This document shows positions 48,607 to 56,339 of a stretch of 64,000 nt of DNA, one piece after another (positions within the stretch are counted from its first letter, which is position 1; every line of letters begins with the position of its first letter). Under the pieces are notes generated by a model that was not told the DNA's origin, searched no databases, and worked only from the letters and a program-made list of their open reading frames with translations. The stretch comes from Catellatospora tritici (lineage in GTDB: Bacteria; Actinomycetota; Actinomycetes; Mycobacteriales; Micromonosporaceae): positions 186,001 through 250,000 of the forward strand of contig NZ_JAHRCY010000012.1 of the NCBI RefSeq assembly GCF_019083965.1, written 5' to 3'. Position numbers and translations under genes: made by a program.

Positions 48607-49992
48607 TCAGAGGCCGTGCAGGGTGCGGGCCAGGATGTCGACGGCCGCCGGATAGCTCGCCCGGCTCGGGGTGGCATACCCGATGATCAGGCCGGGTGCG
48701 GCAGCCGGAGTCGGGTGGTGGCGGTGCGGACCCAGCGCCCCCACCGCCAGACCGCGCGCCGCCGCGTTCGCCACGACCTCCGACTCGGTGGGACCGCCCG
48801 GCGGCAGGCTGATGAGCGCGTGCATCCCGGCGGCGATGCCGTGCAGCTGGTGGCGGCGGCCGAGGCGGTCGATGAGCAGGTCCCGGCGGCGCCGGTAGTT
48901 CAGGCGGCAGGAGCGGACGTGCCGATCGTAGTCGTGAGTGCCGATCAGGTCGGCGAGGGCGAGCTGCCCGATCGTCTCGGTGTGCAGATCGGCCAGCCGC
49001 TTGGCCGCGGCCAGGGGCGCGACCAGCCGCTCGGGCAGCACCAGCCAGGCCAGCCGCAGCGCCGGGCCCAGGGTCTTGGCCGCGGTGCCGACGTAGACGA
49101 CGTGCTCCGGCGACATCGCCTGGAGCGCGCCGACCGGCTGCCGGTCGTAACGGAACTCGCCGTCGTAGTCGTCCTCGATCACGAGCGCGTCGTGGGCCGC
49201 GGCCCAGGCGACAGCGGCTCGCCGCCGGGCCGGATGCAGGGTGACCCCCATCGGGTACTGGTGGGCCGGGGTCAGCACCGCCGCCCGCGCCGGCGCCAGC
49301 CCGTCGCGGCCCAGCAGATCGGTGCGGGCGCCCAGGTCGTCGACCGGCAGCGCGAGCACCTCCGCGCCGTGGTGGCGCACGACCTCGCGGTGGAATGGCA
49401 GGCCCGGGTCCTCCATCGCGAACGGACCGCCGACCGTACGCGCGAGCAGCCCCAGGGCCTGGACGTACCCGGAGCAGATGATCATGTGTTCGGGGTCGGC
49501 CAGCACGCCCCGGGCGCGGCCGAGGTAGGTGGCCAGGGCGGCGCGCAGTTCGGGGCGGCCGCGGGGGTCGCCGTAGTCGAAGGCGGACACCGGCGCGGCG
49601 GCCAGGGCGCGGCGGGTGGCTCGCAGCCACGCGTCGACCGGGAAGGTGCCCACCTCCGGGCTGCCCGGACGCAGGTCGAAGCGGGGTGCGGCGGGCGCGG
49701 CGGGCGGGGCGGCGGGGGCGGACCGCAGCGGGGCTCCGGCGACCTCGGTGCCCGAACCGACCCGCGCGCTGAGATAACCCTCCGCGGTGAGCTGCTCGTA
49801 CGCGGCGGCGACGGTGTTGCGGGCCAGGTGCAGTCCGGCGGCGAGCGCCCGGGTAGAGGGCAGGCGGGTCTGCGGGGCGAGGCGGCCGGACCGGATCGCC
49901 TCGCGCAGCGCCTGCTCCAACGCCTGCCGACGACCACCCGCGGCGTCGAGGTCGAGGTGCAGGTCGACGGAATTGGCCCACTCGATGCTCAT
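48607..49992 (-). CDS. MocR-type (GntR-aminotransferase fusion) transcriptional regulator
   Basis: 461 residues. Residues about 20-80 form a GntR winged helix (ALEQALREAIRSGRLAPQTRLPSTRALAAGLHLARNTVAAAYEQLTAEGYL). From about 100 it is a class I aminotransferase fold with DDYDGEFRYD (274-283) and the PLP-binding Lys306 in VYVGTAAKTLG. PdxR-like members sense PLP; others respond to amine metabolites. It diverges from a CMD gene across a 38-bp gap with direct repeats, so its target is probably the CMD-PEP mutase-cupin series. Confidence 0.93.
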   Translation of the reverse strand: MSIEWANSVDLHLDLDAAGGRRQALEQALREAIRSGRLAPQTRLPSTRALAAGLHLARNTVAAAYEQLTAEGYLSARVGSGTEVAGAPLRSAPAAPPAAPAAPRFDLRPGSPEVGTFPVDAWLRATRRALAAAPVSAFDYGDPRGRPELRAALATYLGRARGVLADPEHMIICSGYVQALGLLARTVGGPFAMEDPGLPFHREVVRHHGAEVLALPVDDLGARTDLLGRDGLAPARAAVLTPAHQYPMGVTLHPARRRAAVAWAAAHDALVIEDDYDGEFRYDRQPVGALQAMSPEHVVYVGTAAKTLGPALRLAWLVLPERLVAPLAAAKRLADLHTETIGQLALADLIGTHDYDRHVRSCRLNYRRRRDLLIDRLGRRHQLHGIAAGMHALISLPPGGPTESEVVANAAARGLAVGALGPHRHHPTPAAAPGLIIGYATPSRASYPAAVDILARTLHGL

Positions 49993-49997
49993 ACAGG

Positions 49998-50016
49998 TGG
50001 ACCTTAGTATGGAGCC
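49998..50016. promoter_or_regulatory. Direct repeat in the MocR/CMD divergent promoter
   Basis: TGGACC (49998-50003) and TGGAGCC (50010-50016) are direct repeats 12 bp apart in the 38-bp gap. Direct repeats are typical MocR/PdxR targets. Confidence 0.45.
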
Positions 50017-50030
50017 ATTCGCCTCGTAAC

Positions 50031-50501
50031 GTGATGCCCATGACGAACACGAGCACCGAGATCCCCGTCCGCGTCGCCGTCGGGACCCTCGCCCCGCACA
50101 TCAACAAGGCCATGAACGCCCTCGACACCGCCTCCCGCGAGGTCAGCCTGGAGTCCGGGCTGCTGGAGCTGGTGCGTGCCCGCGCCTCGCAGCTCAACGG
50201 CTGCGCGTACTGCGTGGACACCCACTCGCGCGACGCGTTCAGCGGTGGCGAGGATCCCCGACGGCTGTACGCGCTGCCGGTGTGGGCGGAGACCCCGTTC
50301 TTCACCGACCGCGAGCGGGCCGCCCTCGCGCTGACCGAGGCGATGACCCGGCTCACCGAGGCGCCGGTCGGCGACGACGTCGTGGCCACGGCCGCGAAGC
50401 ACTTCAGCGAGACGGAACTGGCCGAGCTGATGTGGACGATCACCGTCATCAACGCCTGGAACCGGCTCGGCGCCGCCGCCCGGCCCTGGCCGCTGTCGTG
50501 A
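50031..50501 (+). CDS. Carboxymuconolactone decarboxylase (AhpD-like) family protein
   Basis: 156 residues. The active site motif is NGCAYCVDTHSRDA, the CxxCxxxH of AhpD-like alkylhydroperoxidases, preceded by LLELVRARASQ. The rest is helical, as in the family (RERAALALTEAMTRL and ETELAELMWTITVINAWNRLG). It could be a peroxidase or reductase using the CxxC cysteines. The GTG at 50031 and the ATG at 50040 are both possible starts. It is the first of a coupled series: its stop overlaps the next start (GTGA at 50498). Confidence 0.9.
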   Translation: MMPMTNTSTEIPVRVAVGTLAPHINKAMNALDTASREVSLESGLLELVRARASQLNGCAYCVDTHSRDAFSGGEDPRRLYALPVWAETPFFTDRERAALALTEAMTRLTEAPVGDDVVATAAKHFSETELAELMWTITVINAWNRLGAAARPWPLS

Positions 50502-51337
50502 CCTCGCACGGTCGCTGGTCCCCCGCCGCTGATGGCGGGCGGACCAGCGACCCCGCCACCGCGGTCAACCGGCATGCCGCCACGCTGCGCGACCTGCACC
50601 GGCCGGGCACTCCGCTGCTGCTGCCGAACGTGTGGGACTGCTCCTCGGCGTACGCGGTCGTGGCGGCCGGGCTGCCCGCCATCGCCACCAGCAGCGCCGC
50701 GATCGCCGACAGCCTCGGCTACCGCGACGGCGAGGCGGCGCCGGTCGGGCAGATGCTCGACGCGATCGCCCGCGTCGCCGCCGCGGTGCCGGTCCCGGTC
50801 ACCGCGGACCTGGAGCGCGGGTACCGGATGAGCCCCGCCGAGCTGGTCGAGCGGCTCGCCGCCACCGGCGCGGCGGGGTGCAACCTGGAGGACTCCGACC
50901 CGGGCACGGGCGAACTGCTCGACGTCGGACGGCAGGCCGACTTCCTGGCCGCCGTCCGCGCCGCCGCTCGCGAGCAGGGCCTCGACCTGGTTCTCAACGC
51001 ACGGGTCGACACGTACCTGCGCCCGCCGCGTGACGCGACGTCCACGCTGGACGAGACCGTGCGGCGAGCCCGACGCTACCGAGCGGCCGGTGCCGACTGC
51101 GTGTACCCGATCGGGCTGGCGGAGGAGTCCGCGATCGCCGAGGTCGTGGCTTCGGCCGAGGCACCGGTCAATATTCTGGCCCGAGGCGGCGGCGGGCTGG
51201 GCAGGCTGGCCGGGCTCGGGGTCGCCCGCATCAGCTTCGGCCCGCACCTGTACCGCGCCGCGCGGGGCCACCTGGACGAGACCGTCGCCGGGTACCTCGC
51301 GGACGTGGCGCCGCGACGGGCACCCGGCGACCAATAG
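50498..51337 (+). CDS. Isocitrate lyase/PEP mutase superfamily protein
   Basis: 279 residues from GTG 50498, overlapping the CMD gene by 4 bp. The PEP mutase/ICL barrel is recognised by LLPNVWDCSSAYAVVAAGLPAIATSSAAIAD, VPVTADLERGYR (the metal-binding Asp), GAAGCNLEDSDPGTGEL, LVLNARVDTYLR and GADCVYPIGL. The Cys-containing KKCGH loop of true isocitrate lyases is absent, so it belongs to the PEP mutase-like group that cleaves or forms C-C or C-P bonds. The substrate is unknown. Confidence 0.92.
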   Translation: MTSHGRWSPAADGGRTSDPATAVNRHAATLRDLHRPGTPLLLPNVWDCSSAYAVVAAGLPAIATSSAAIADSLGYRDGEAAPVGQMLDAIARVAAAVPVPVTADLERGYRMSPAELVERLAATGAAGCNLEDSDPGTGELLDVGRQADFLAAVRAAAREQGLDLVLNARVDTYLRPPRDATSTLDETVRRARRYRAAGADCVYPIGLAEESAIAEVVASAEAPVNILARGGGGLGRLAGLGVARISFGPHLYRAARGHLDETVAGYLADVAPRRAPGDQ

Positions 51338-51361
51338 CGACGCTTGAATCTGGAGGAAGTG

Positions 51362-51841
51362 ATGACAGATCTGTCCCACCCGGCCCGTGCCGGGTTCCAT
51401 CCGGTCCACACGACCGAGGGCGTGACCATGGCGACGGGCAGCACCGCGCGGTTCGTCGCGCCGGGTGCGGCCACCCAGGGCAGGTTCGGCCTGTTCGAGT
51501 GGGTGTCGGCGCCCCGCACCGGCGGGACCGACGCGCACCTGCACAAGACCTTCTCGGAGTCGTTCTACGTCACCGCCGGGGCGGTGACCATCTACGACGG
51601 GGCCCGCTGGGTCACCGCGCGCAGCGGCGACTTCCTGCACGTGCCCGAGGGGGTGGCGCACGGCTTCCGCAACGACACCGACGAGCCCGCCTCGATGCTG
51701 GTGCTTTTCGCGCCCGCGCCGCCCCGGGAGGAGTACTTCCGGGAGCTGGCCGAGATAGGCGCGTCGGGGCGGACACTGAGCGAGGGCGAGTGGGTCGAAC
51801 TCTGGGCCCGGCATGACCAGTACCAGGTCAAACTCGGCTGA
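51362..51841 (+). CDS. Cupin-domain protein
   Basis: 159 residues. A single cupin_2 barrel runs from about 45 to 125, with metal ligands likely in GTDAHLHKTFSESFYVTAGAVTIYDG (two His and a Glu) and VPEGVAHGFRN. The length and pattern resemble quercetinase-like cupins. ATG 51362 follows GGAGGAAG. It lies 24 bp after the PEP mutase gene, in the same direction, so it is probably the third member of that transcription unit. Confidence 0.88.
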   Translation: MTDLSHPARAGFHPVHTTEGVTMATGSTARFVAPGAATQGRFGLFEWVSAPRTGGTDAHLHKTFSESFYVTAGAVTIYDGARWVTARSGDFLHVPEGVAHGFRNDTDEPASMLVLFAPAPPREEYFRELAEIGASGRTLSEGEWVELWARHDQYQVKLG

Positions 51842-51848
51842 ACCCCGG

Positions 51849-52595
51849 TCAGGGCACGCGGGTGATGCCCTCGGCGGCCACGACCCGGTCCACGTCCTGG
51901 CCGAGATTGGCGACGACCACCGGCGTGGCCTGGGCCGCCAGCGGCGCCAGCAGCCAGCTCACCGGGTCGGCGTGCCTGGCCACGTCGACCAGCAGGCGGT
52001 CGCCGGGGCGCAGCTCCAGCCAGTGGGCGATGCCGTTGGCCACCCGCGCCCACTCCTGGAATGTGGTGCCGTCGGGGGTCGCCGAGTCCGTGTCCAGGAT
52101 CGCCCGGTACGCCGGGGCGTGTGCGGCGTACCGGCCCACCTCGGCGGCGTAGTCGAGGTAGCCGTCGGGCACCTCGGCCAGCGCCGCGCCGCGGGCGCCC
52201 AACCCGAGCACGAACCGGTGCCTCGCCTGCGGCACGGTCTCCAGCCAGCTGTCGACCCGGTCGCGCGCCACGAACACCGCGTCCAGCGGCTGGTCACCGT
52301 CCGGGCTGGTCAGACCTGCCGTCGCCCACGAGCGGTAGGACACCGCGACGCCGAGTGACCAGGCGCCCAGCACCACGGCGGCAGTCTGCCAGTGCGGCGG
52401 CAGCAGCACGGCGATCCGGTCCCCCGCCGTCAGCCCGCAGCCGTCGCGCAGCAGGCTCGCGGTCCGTGCGACGCCCTCGGCCAGCTCCGCCGCGGCCAGC
52501 TCGATCCGCTCGCCGGTGGCCTCGTCGCGGTAGACGAGCAGCGGACGGTCGGCGGCGGTCGTCGGGATCAGCGCGGCGGCGCCCGGTGCCTGCAC
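51849..52595 (-). CDS. TIGR03089 family protein (AMP-binding-like)
   Basis: 248 residues, resembling the N-terminal part of an acyl-CoA synthetase: RPLLVYRDEATGERIELAAAELAEGVARTASLL, GLTAGDRIAVLLPPHWQTAAVVLGAWSLGVAVSY, and a C-terminal RPGDRLLVDVARHADPVSWLLAPLAAQATPVVVANL. The adenylate-forming active-site motif (YTSGTTGxPK) and the whole C-terminal lobe are missing, as is normal for TIGR03089, an actinobacterial family of unknown function. Minus strand; 7 bp from the convergent cupin gene. Confidence 0.9.
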   Translation of the reverse strand: MQAPGAAALIPTTAADRPLLVYRDEATGERIELAAAELAEGVARTASLLRDGCGLTAGDRIAVLLPPHWQTAAVVLGAWSLGVAVSYRSWATAGLTSPDGDQPLDAVFVARDRVDSWLETVPQARHRFVLGLGARGAALAEVPDGYLDYAAEVGRYAAHAPAYRAILDTDSATPDGTTFQEWARVANGIAHWLELRPGDRLLVDVARHADPVSWLLAPLAAQATPVVVANLGQDVDRVVAAEGITRVP

Positions 52596-52705
52596 GGTGG
52601 CCTCCCAGCGGGCGGGGAACGGTCCGGCCCAGCCTAGCCCACCCGCCGCACCGGGCCGGGTCCGCTCGATCGCGGTCCCGGCGCGTCACGCGCCGATGAT
52701 CGTCC

Positions 52706-52764
52706 AAGTTGCCAGGCAATCGGGGGTACGAGGCCACCGCTTTCCCCCGATTGCCCGGCAACTT
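52706..52764 (-). repeat. Long inverted repeat carrying a stop codon
   Basis: The 21-nt left arm AAGTTGCCAGGCAATCGGGGG (52706-52726) pairs with 52744-52764 with one mismatch, around a 17-nt loop. The stop codon of the AI-2E permease gene (TAA, 52763-52765 on the minus strand) is inside the right arm. It may end transcription, but its length and internal symmetry also suit a mobile or protein-binding element. Confidence 0.7.
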
Positions 52765-53806
52765 AGCCGATCTTGGGGGCGCGGTCGGGTGGCGCGGCGG
52801 CGGCACGGCCTTCGCGGAGCATGTGGGCGGTGTGCTGGATGATCGCGGCGACCGGGGCGGCGATCATCACGCCGATGATCCCGGCGAGCAGGCCGCCGAC
52901 AACCGTGGCCAGCAGAATCGTCAGCGGGTGCATGCGCAGCGCGGCGCCGTACGCGAAGGGCTGCAGCATGGTCTGCAGGGCGCCGTTGGCCAGGCAGACC
53001 ACCACGATCATGATCAGGGCCGTCTGCGCGCCACCTGCCCCGAGCGCGATGAGCACCGCGTACGCCCCGGCCACCCAGGCGCCCAGGTAGGGCACGTAGT
53101 TGCCGAGCAGGGTCACCACGATCAGGGTGCCGATCAGCGGCACGCCCAGGGCGAAGGCCCCGAGGGCGACCACCGCGGCGTTGAACGCGCCGAGCAGGGT
53201 CAGCCCGACCACGTACCCCCGGATGATCCGACCGACCTGCGCCAGCCAGGCCGGACCGAGCGGCACCCACGGCCCCGCCGCGCGGGCCATGTACGGGCCG
53301 TCCTTGAGCATGAAGAAGGTGGTGAACAGGAAGACGAAGCCGATGATGAACAGGCTGGCGATCCCGCCGAGCAGCCTGCCGATCTCCGGGCCGAGGCCCG
53401 ACAGCAGGGTCGAGCTGTGCGTGCTCAGCGACTTGCGGGCCGCCTCGGCCAGCGACCCCTTCATCCCCAGCGAGGCCAGGGTCTGGTGTAGCCGGTCGAT
53501 GCCCTTGTCGACCGCGGTGGACAGCTCGCTCCACTGGCTGGCCAGTCCCTTCACCACGAGCAGGAACACGCCGATGGCGACGCCGATCAGCAACAGGATC
53601 GACAGCGTGGCGAGCAGCGCGCGCTTGAGTCCGCGCCGGGCCAGGGCGTCCACGGCGGGGCTCAGGGCCAGCGACACGCACAGCGCGGCACCGAGTGCGA
53701 TCGCGAGCAGCTTGAGCAGAACGATCAGGAAGATCACCGCGGCCGCGACCAGCCCGATGCCTACCATCGACCAGGCTTTCGCGCCGGTGCTGCGCAGCGA
53801 GTCCAT
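52763..53806 (-). CDS. AI-2E family transporter (PerM-like)
   Basis: 347 residues from ATG 53806; the frame extends upstream without homology. About eight membrane helices in the family layout: two N-terminal helices (VGIGLVAAAVIFLIVLLKLLAIALG), a soluble loop with a coiled stretch (WSELSTAVDKGIDRLHQTLASLGM), then FIIGFVFLFTTFFMLKDG and helices with LIGTLIVVTLLGNYVPYLGAWVAG and GGLLAGIIGVMIAAPVAAII. The family exports AI-2 in some bacteria or acts as a general permease. It lies 8 bp after cydB in the same direction; the stop is inside an inverted repeat. Confidence 0.9.
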   Translation of the reverse strand: MDSLRSTGAKAWSMVGIGLVAAAVIFLIVLLKLLAIALGAALCVSLALSPAVDALARRGLKRALLATLSILLLIGVAIGVFLLVVKGLASQWSELSTAVDKGIDRLHQTLASLGMKGSLAEAARKSLSTHSSTLLSGLGPEIGRLLGGIASLFIIGFVFLFTTFFMLKDGPYMARAAGPWVPLGPAWLAQVGRIIRGYVVGLTLLGAFNAAVVALGAFALGVPLIGTLIVVTLLGNYVPYLGAWVAGAYAVLIALGAGGAQTALIMIVVVCLANGALQTMLQPFAYGAALRMHPLTILLATVVGGLLAGIIGVMIAAPVAAIIQHTAHMLREGRAAAAPPDRAPKIG

Positions 53807-53814
53807 GCGGCCGC

Positions 53815-54858
53815 CTATCGGGTCAGGTCGGTCTCGGGGCGGGCGGTGTCCGGGTCCTCGCCGAGGTCGGTGGTGCGCTGGTCGAGGGTGTACAGCAGGG
53901 CCAGCGCCGGGACGACCAGCAGCAGCGCGACCACCGCCCAGATCAGCAGCCAGCGCAGGGTGGCGGGCGCGCCCGCGCCGTCGCCGATGGTGAGGCTGAA
54001 CGGCAGCAGGTAGGGCGCCTGGGCCACCGCCCAGGACCAGATCAGCGCGGCGACGCCGACGGCGGCGGCCACGCGTACGCCCCGAACGACGGCGCGGCGG
54101 GCCAGCATCATCGTGGCGCCCAGGGCCAGCGCCCCGAGCACCAGCAGCGGGATGCTGCGGCTGATGAGCCGGTCGAACATCTGCGGATTGTCGCCATGCA
54201 GCGCGATCGCGGCGGCCACGCCGACGACCAGCCCCGCCACGGCGGCGGCCACGGCCCGGGTCCAGAAGTAGCGTTCCAGGTCGGGCAGGTCGCGCCGGCG
54301 CGCCTCGGCGACCAGGTACACCGCGGACAGGAAGGCGCCGGTGACCACGGCGAGCACGCCGGTCAGGATCGACACCGGGTTCCACCAACTGGTGATCTCG
54401 TTGCCCGCGGCGTTGCCCACCGGGACCCGCCCGGCGACGATGCCGCCCAGGACGGCGCCGAGGAAGAACGGGGTCAGGATCGAGCCGAGGCCGAACAGCC
54501 ATCCGGCCACGTGCCGCCGTCCGGCGCGGGCGGCGTCCTTGCGCAGCGCGAAGCTGGCCCCCCGCAGCACGATGCCCAGCGCGGCCAGGCACAGCGGGAT
54601 GAACAGCGTCGTCATGATCGAGGCGAAGGCGATCCCGAACGCGGTCCAGGTCGTGATCAGGATGAAGACCAGCCAGACGTGGTTGGCCTCCCAGACCGGG
54701 GTGACCGCGGTGTCGATGAGCTGGCGGGATCGGCGGCCGCTGGCGCGGTCTCCGGCCAACAGGTCCCAGAACCCGGCGCCGTAGTCGGCCAGGCCGGACC
54801 AGGCGTACAGGGTGATGGCGATGACGATGACGGCGGCGACGGCACCCGCGGTGGTCAT
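53815..54858 (-). CDS. cydB: Cytochrome bd ubiquinol oxidase subunit II
   Basis: 347 residues from ATG 54858, overlapping cydA (ATGA). About eight membrane helices, with the CydB landmarks GLADYGAGFWDLL, WEANHVWLVFILITTWTAFG, FIPLCLAALGIVLRGASFALR and LFGLGSILTPFFLGAVLGGIV. It is the partner of CydA, needed for assembly of the heme-containing oxidase, which reduces oxygen to water with menaquinol electrons and high affinity. The CydDC exporter genes that normally accompany it are not in the window. Confidence 0.95.
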   Translation of the reverse strand: MTTAGAVAAVIVIAITLYAWSGLADYGAGFWDLLAGDRASGRRSRQLIDTAVTPVWEANHVWLVFILITTWTAFGIAFASIMTTLFIPLCLAALGIVLRGASFALRKDAARAGRRHVAGWLFGLGSILTPFFLGAVLGGIVAGRVPVGNAAGNEITSWWNPVSILTGVLAVVTGAFLSAVYLVAEARRRDLPDLERYFWTRAVAAAVAGLVVGVAAAIALHGDNPQMFDRLISRSIPLLVLGALALGATMMLARRAVVRGVRVAAAVGVAALIWSWAVAQAPYLLPFSLTIGDGAGAPATLRWLLIWAVVALLLVVPALALLYTLDQRTTDLGEDPDTARPETDLTR

Positions 54859-56252
54859 GGGGCGGGGCTCCGATCGAGGTCGGGGCGGGGGCCGTACACG
54901 GCACCGGTGTCGTCGGTGTGGTCCTCGGTGCGCCAGCGGCGGGCCATGGCGCGCAGGACGGTGATCGTCGCGGCGGCCAGGAACAGGTAGAGCAGGGCGA
55001 TGACGACGAGGCTGACCCAGACGCCGTCGGCGCCGGTCACGGCCTGCGAGGTGCGCAGGATGTTGTAGACGATCCACGGCTGGCGGCCGACCTCGGTGAC
55101 GATCCAGCCCGACTCGACGGCCAGGACGGTGAGCGGACCGGCCGCGACGGCGCACCACAGGAACAGCTTGTTGCTCGGCACCTCGCGTTTGCGCCAGTAC
55201 AGGAAGGCGTACCACAGTGCCAGCACCATCAGCAGCGAGGCGATGGTGACCATGATGTCGAACGCCCAGTGCACGATGTTGATATTGGAGGGCAGGTCGT
55301 CCGGGGACACGGCGTTCAGGCCCTGGACGTAGGTGTTCGGGCTGAAGCCGACCAGGATCGAGTTGAGGTCGGGGATGCTGAGGCCGCCGCTGACCGTGTT
55401 GGTGGCGGGGTCGTACCGGCCGAACATGATCTCGGGCTGGTGGGTGCCGGACTGGGTGACCACCTCCATCGCGGAGAACTTGGCCGGCTGCGCCGTGGGC
55501 AGCCAGCGGGCGATGGTGTCACCGGCCAGGAACTGCAGCGGCGTGGCGATCGCGGCGACGGTGAACGGGATGAGGAAGCCGAGCCGGTGGTAGCGGTCGC
55601 GGCGGCCCTTGAGCCAGCCGACGGCGTACACGGAGGCGACCAGGAACCCGGCGGCCATGTACGTGGCGAGCAGGAAGTGGGTGAACTCGTACGGCAGCGC
55701 CGGGTTGATGATCGCCGCGATCGGGTCGATGTTGGTGGGCCGCCCATCGGAGCCCATGGTGAAGCCGGTCGGGGTGTTCATCCACGAGTTCGCCGAGATG
55801 ATGGAGAACATCCCGGCCAGGGCCACGAACGGGATCGGCAGGCCGAGCTTGAAGTGGGTCCACGGCTTGAGCCGCCGCCAGCCGTAGAGGTAGATCGCGA
55901 CCAGGATCGCCTCCAGGAAGAAGGCGATGCCCTCCATCGCGAACGGCAGCCCGAACACGTCGCCGAACACCCCGGTCAGCCCTGGCCACAGCAGGCCCAT
56001 CTCGAACGACAGCACCGTGCCCGACACCGCGCCGACGGCGAAGGTGAGCCCGGCGGCGTGCGACCAGCGCCGGGCCAGCTTCAGTGCGACCGGGTCGTCG
56101 CGGCGCAGGCCCTTGTAGTTGGCGATGAGCATCAGGGTCGGCAGCGCGACGCCCAGCGGCACGAAGACGATGTGGAACATCAACGTCAGGGCCATCTGGT
56201 TGCGCGCTGGCAGCAGCTGCGCCGGCTGGTCGGAAAGCAGCCAGTCACGCAT
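54855..56252 (-). CDS. cydA: Cytochrome bd ubiquinol oxidase subunit I
   Basis: 465 residues. The proposed start is ATG 56252, because AGGAG stands 5 nt upstream; an ATG at 56267 lacks one. Landmarks: ARNQMALTLMFHIVFVPLG, which carries the first heme His; GLPFAMEGIAFFLEAILVAIYLYGW; the second His in YEFTHFLLATYMAAGFLVASVYAVGWLKGRRD; and EVGRQPWIVYNILRTSQAV near the C-terminus. The quinol-binding loop is short, the non-coli type. With CydB it forms the high-affinity terminal oxidase. A palindrome lies just upstream. Confidence 0.95.
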   Translation of the reverse strand: MRDWLLSDQPAQLLPARNQMALTLMFHIVFVPLGVALPTLMLIANYKGLRRDDPVALKLARRWSHAAGLTFAVGAVSGTVLSFEMGLLWPGLTGVFGDVFGLPFAMEGIAFFLEAILVAIYLYGWRRLKPWTHFKLGLPIPFVALAGMFSIISANSWMNTPTGFTMGSDGRPTNIDPIAAIINPALPYEFTHFLLATYMAAGFLVASVYAVGWLKGRRDRYHRLGFLIPFTVAAIATPLQFLAGDTIARWLPTAQPAKFSAMEVVTQSGTHQPEIMFGRYDPATNTVSGGLSIPDLNSILVGFSPNTYVQGLNAVSPDDLPSNINIVHWAFDIMVTIASLLMVLALWYAFLYWRKREVPSNKLFLWCAVAAGPLTVLAVESGWIVTEVGRQPWIVYNILRTSQAVTGADGVWVSLVVIALLYLFLAAATITVLRAMARRWRTEDHTDDTGAVYGPRPDLDRSPAP

Positions 56253-56268
56253 CGCGTCTCCTGTCATC

Positions 56269-56285
56269 GGACGACCTTTTCGTCC
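56269..56285. promoter_or_regulatory. Palindrome upstream of cydA
   Basis: GGACGA (56269-56274) and TCGTCC (56280-56285) are perfect arms around CCTTT, 17 bp before the cydA start at 56252. A 10-bp GTATCGATAC palindrome follows near 56297. Either could be a redox regulator site; neither matches the TTGTGAA/TTCACAA Rex consensus. Confidence 0.4.
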
Positions 56286-56339
56286 ATTTCCTCACAGTAT
56301 CGATACAAGCCCAGGAAGGCGCGATGATGCCCATAAAGG

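Noticed and set aside
48554..51814. A 1086-codon open frame on the minus strand
   Set aside because: It runs through MocR in the wrong frame and antisense to three real genes. It lacks any coherent domain and is a GC-bias artefact.
56286..56330. Rex operator upstream of cydA
   Set aside because: A TGTGAG half is present, but no TTCACA partner at Rex spacing.
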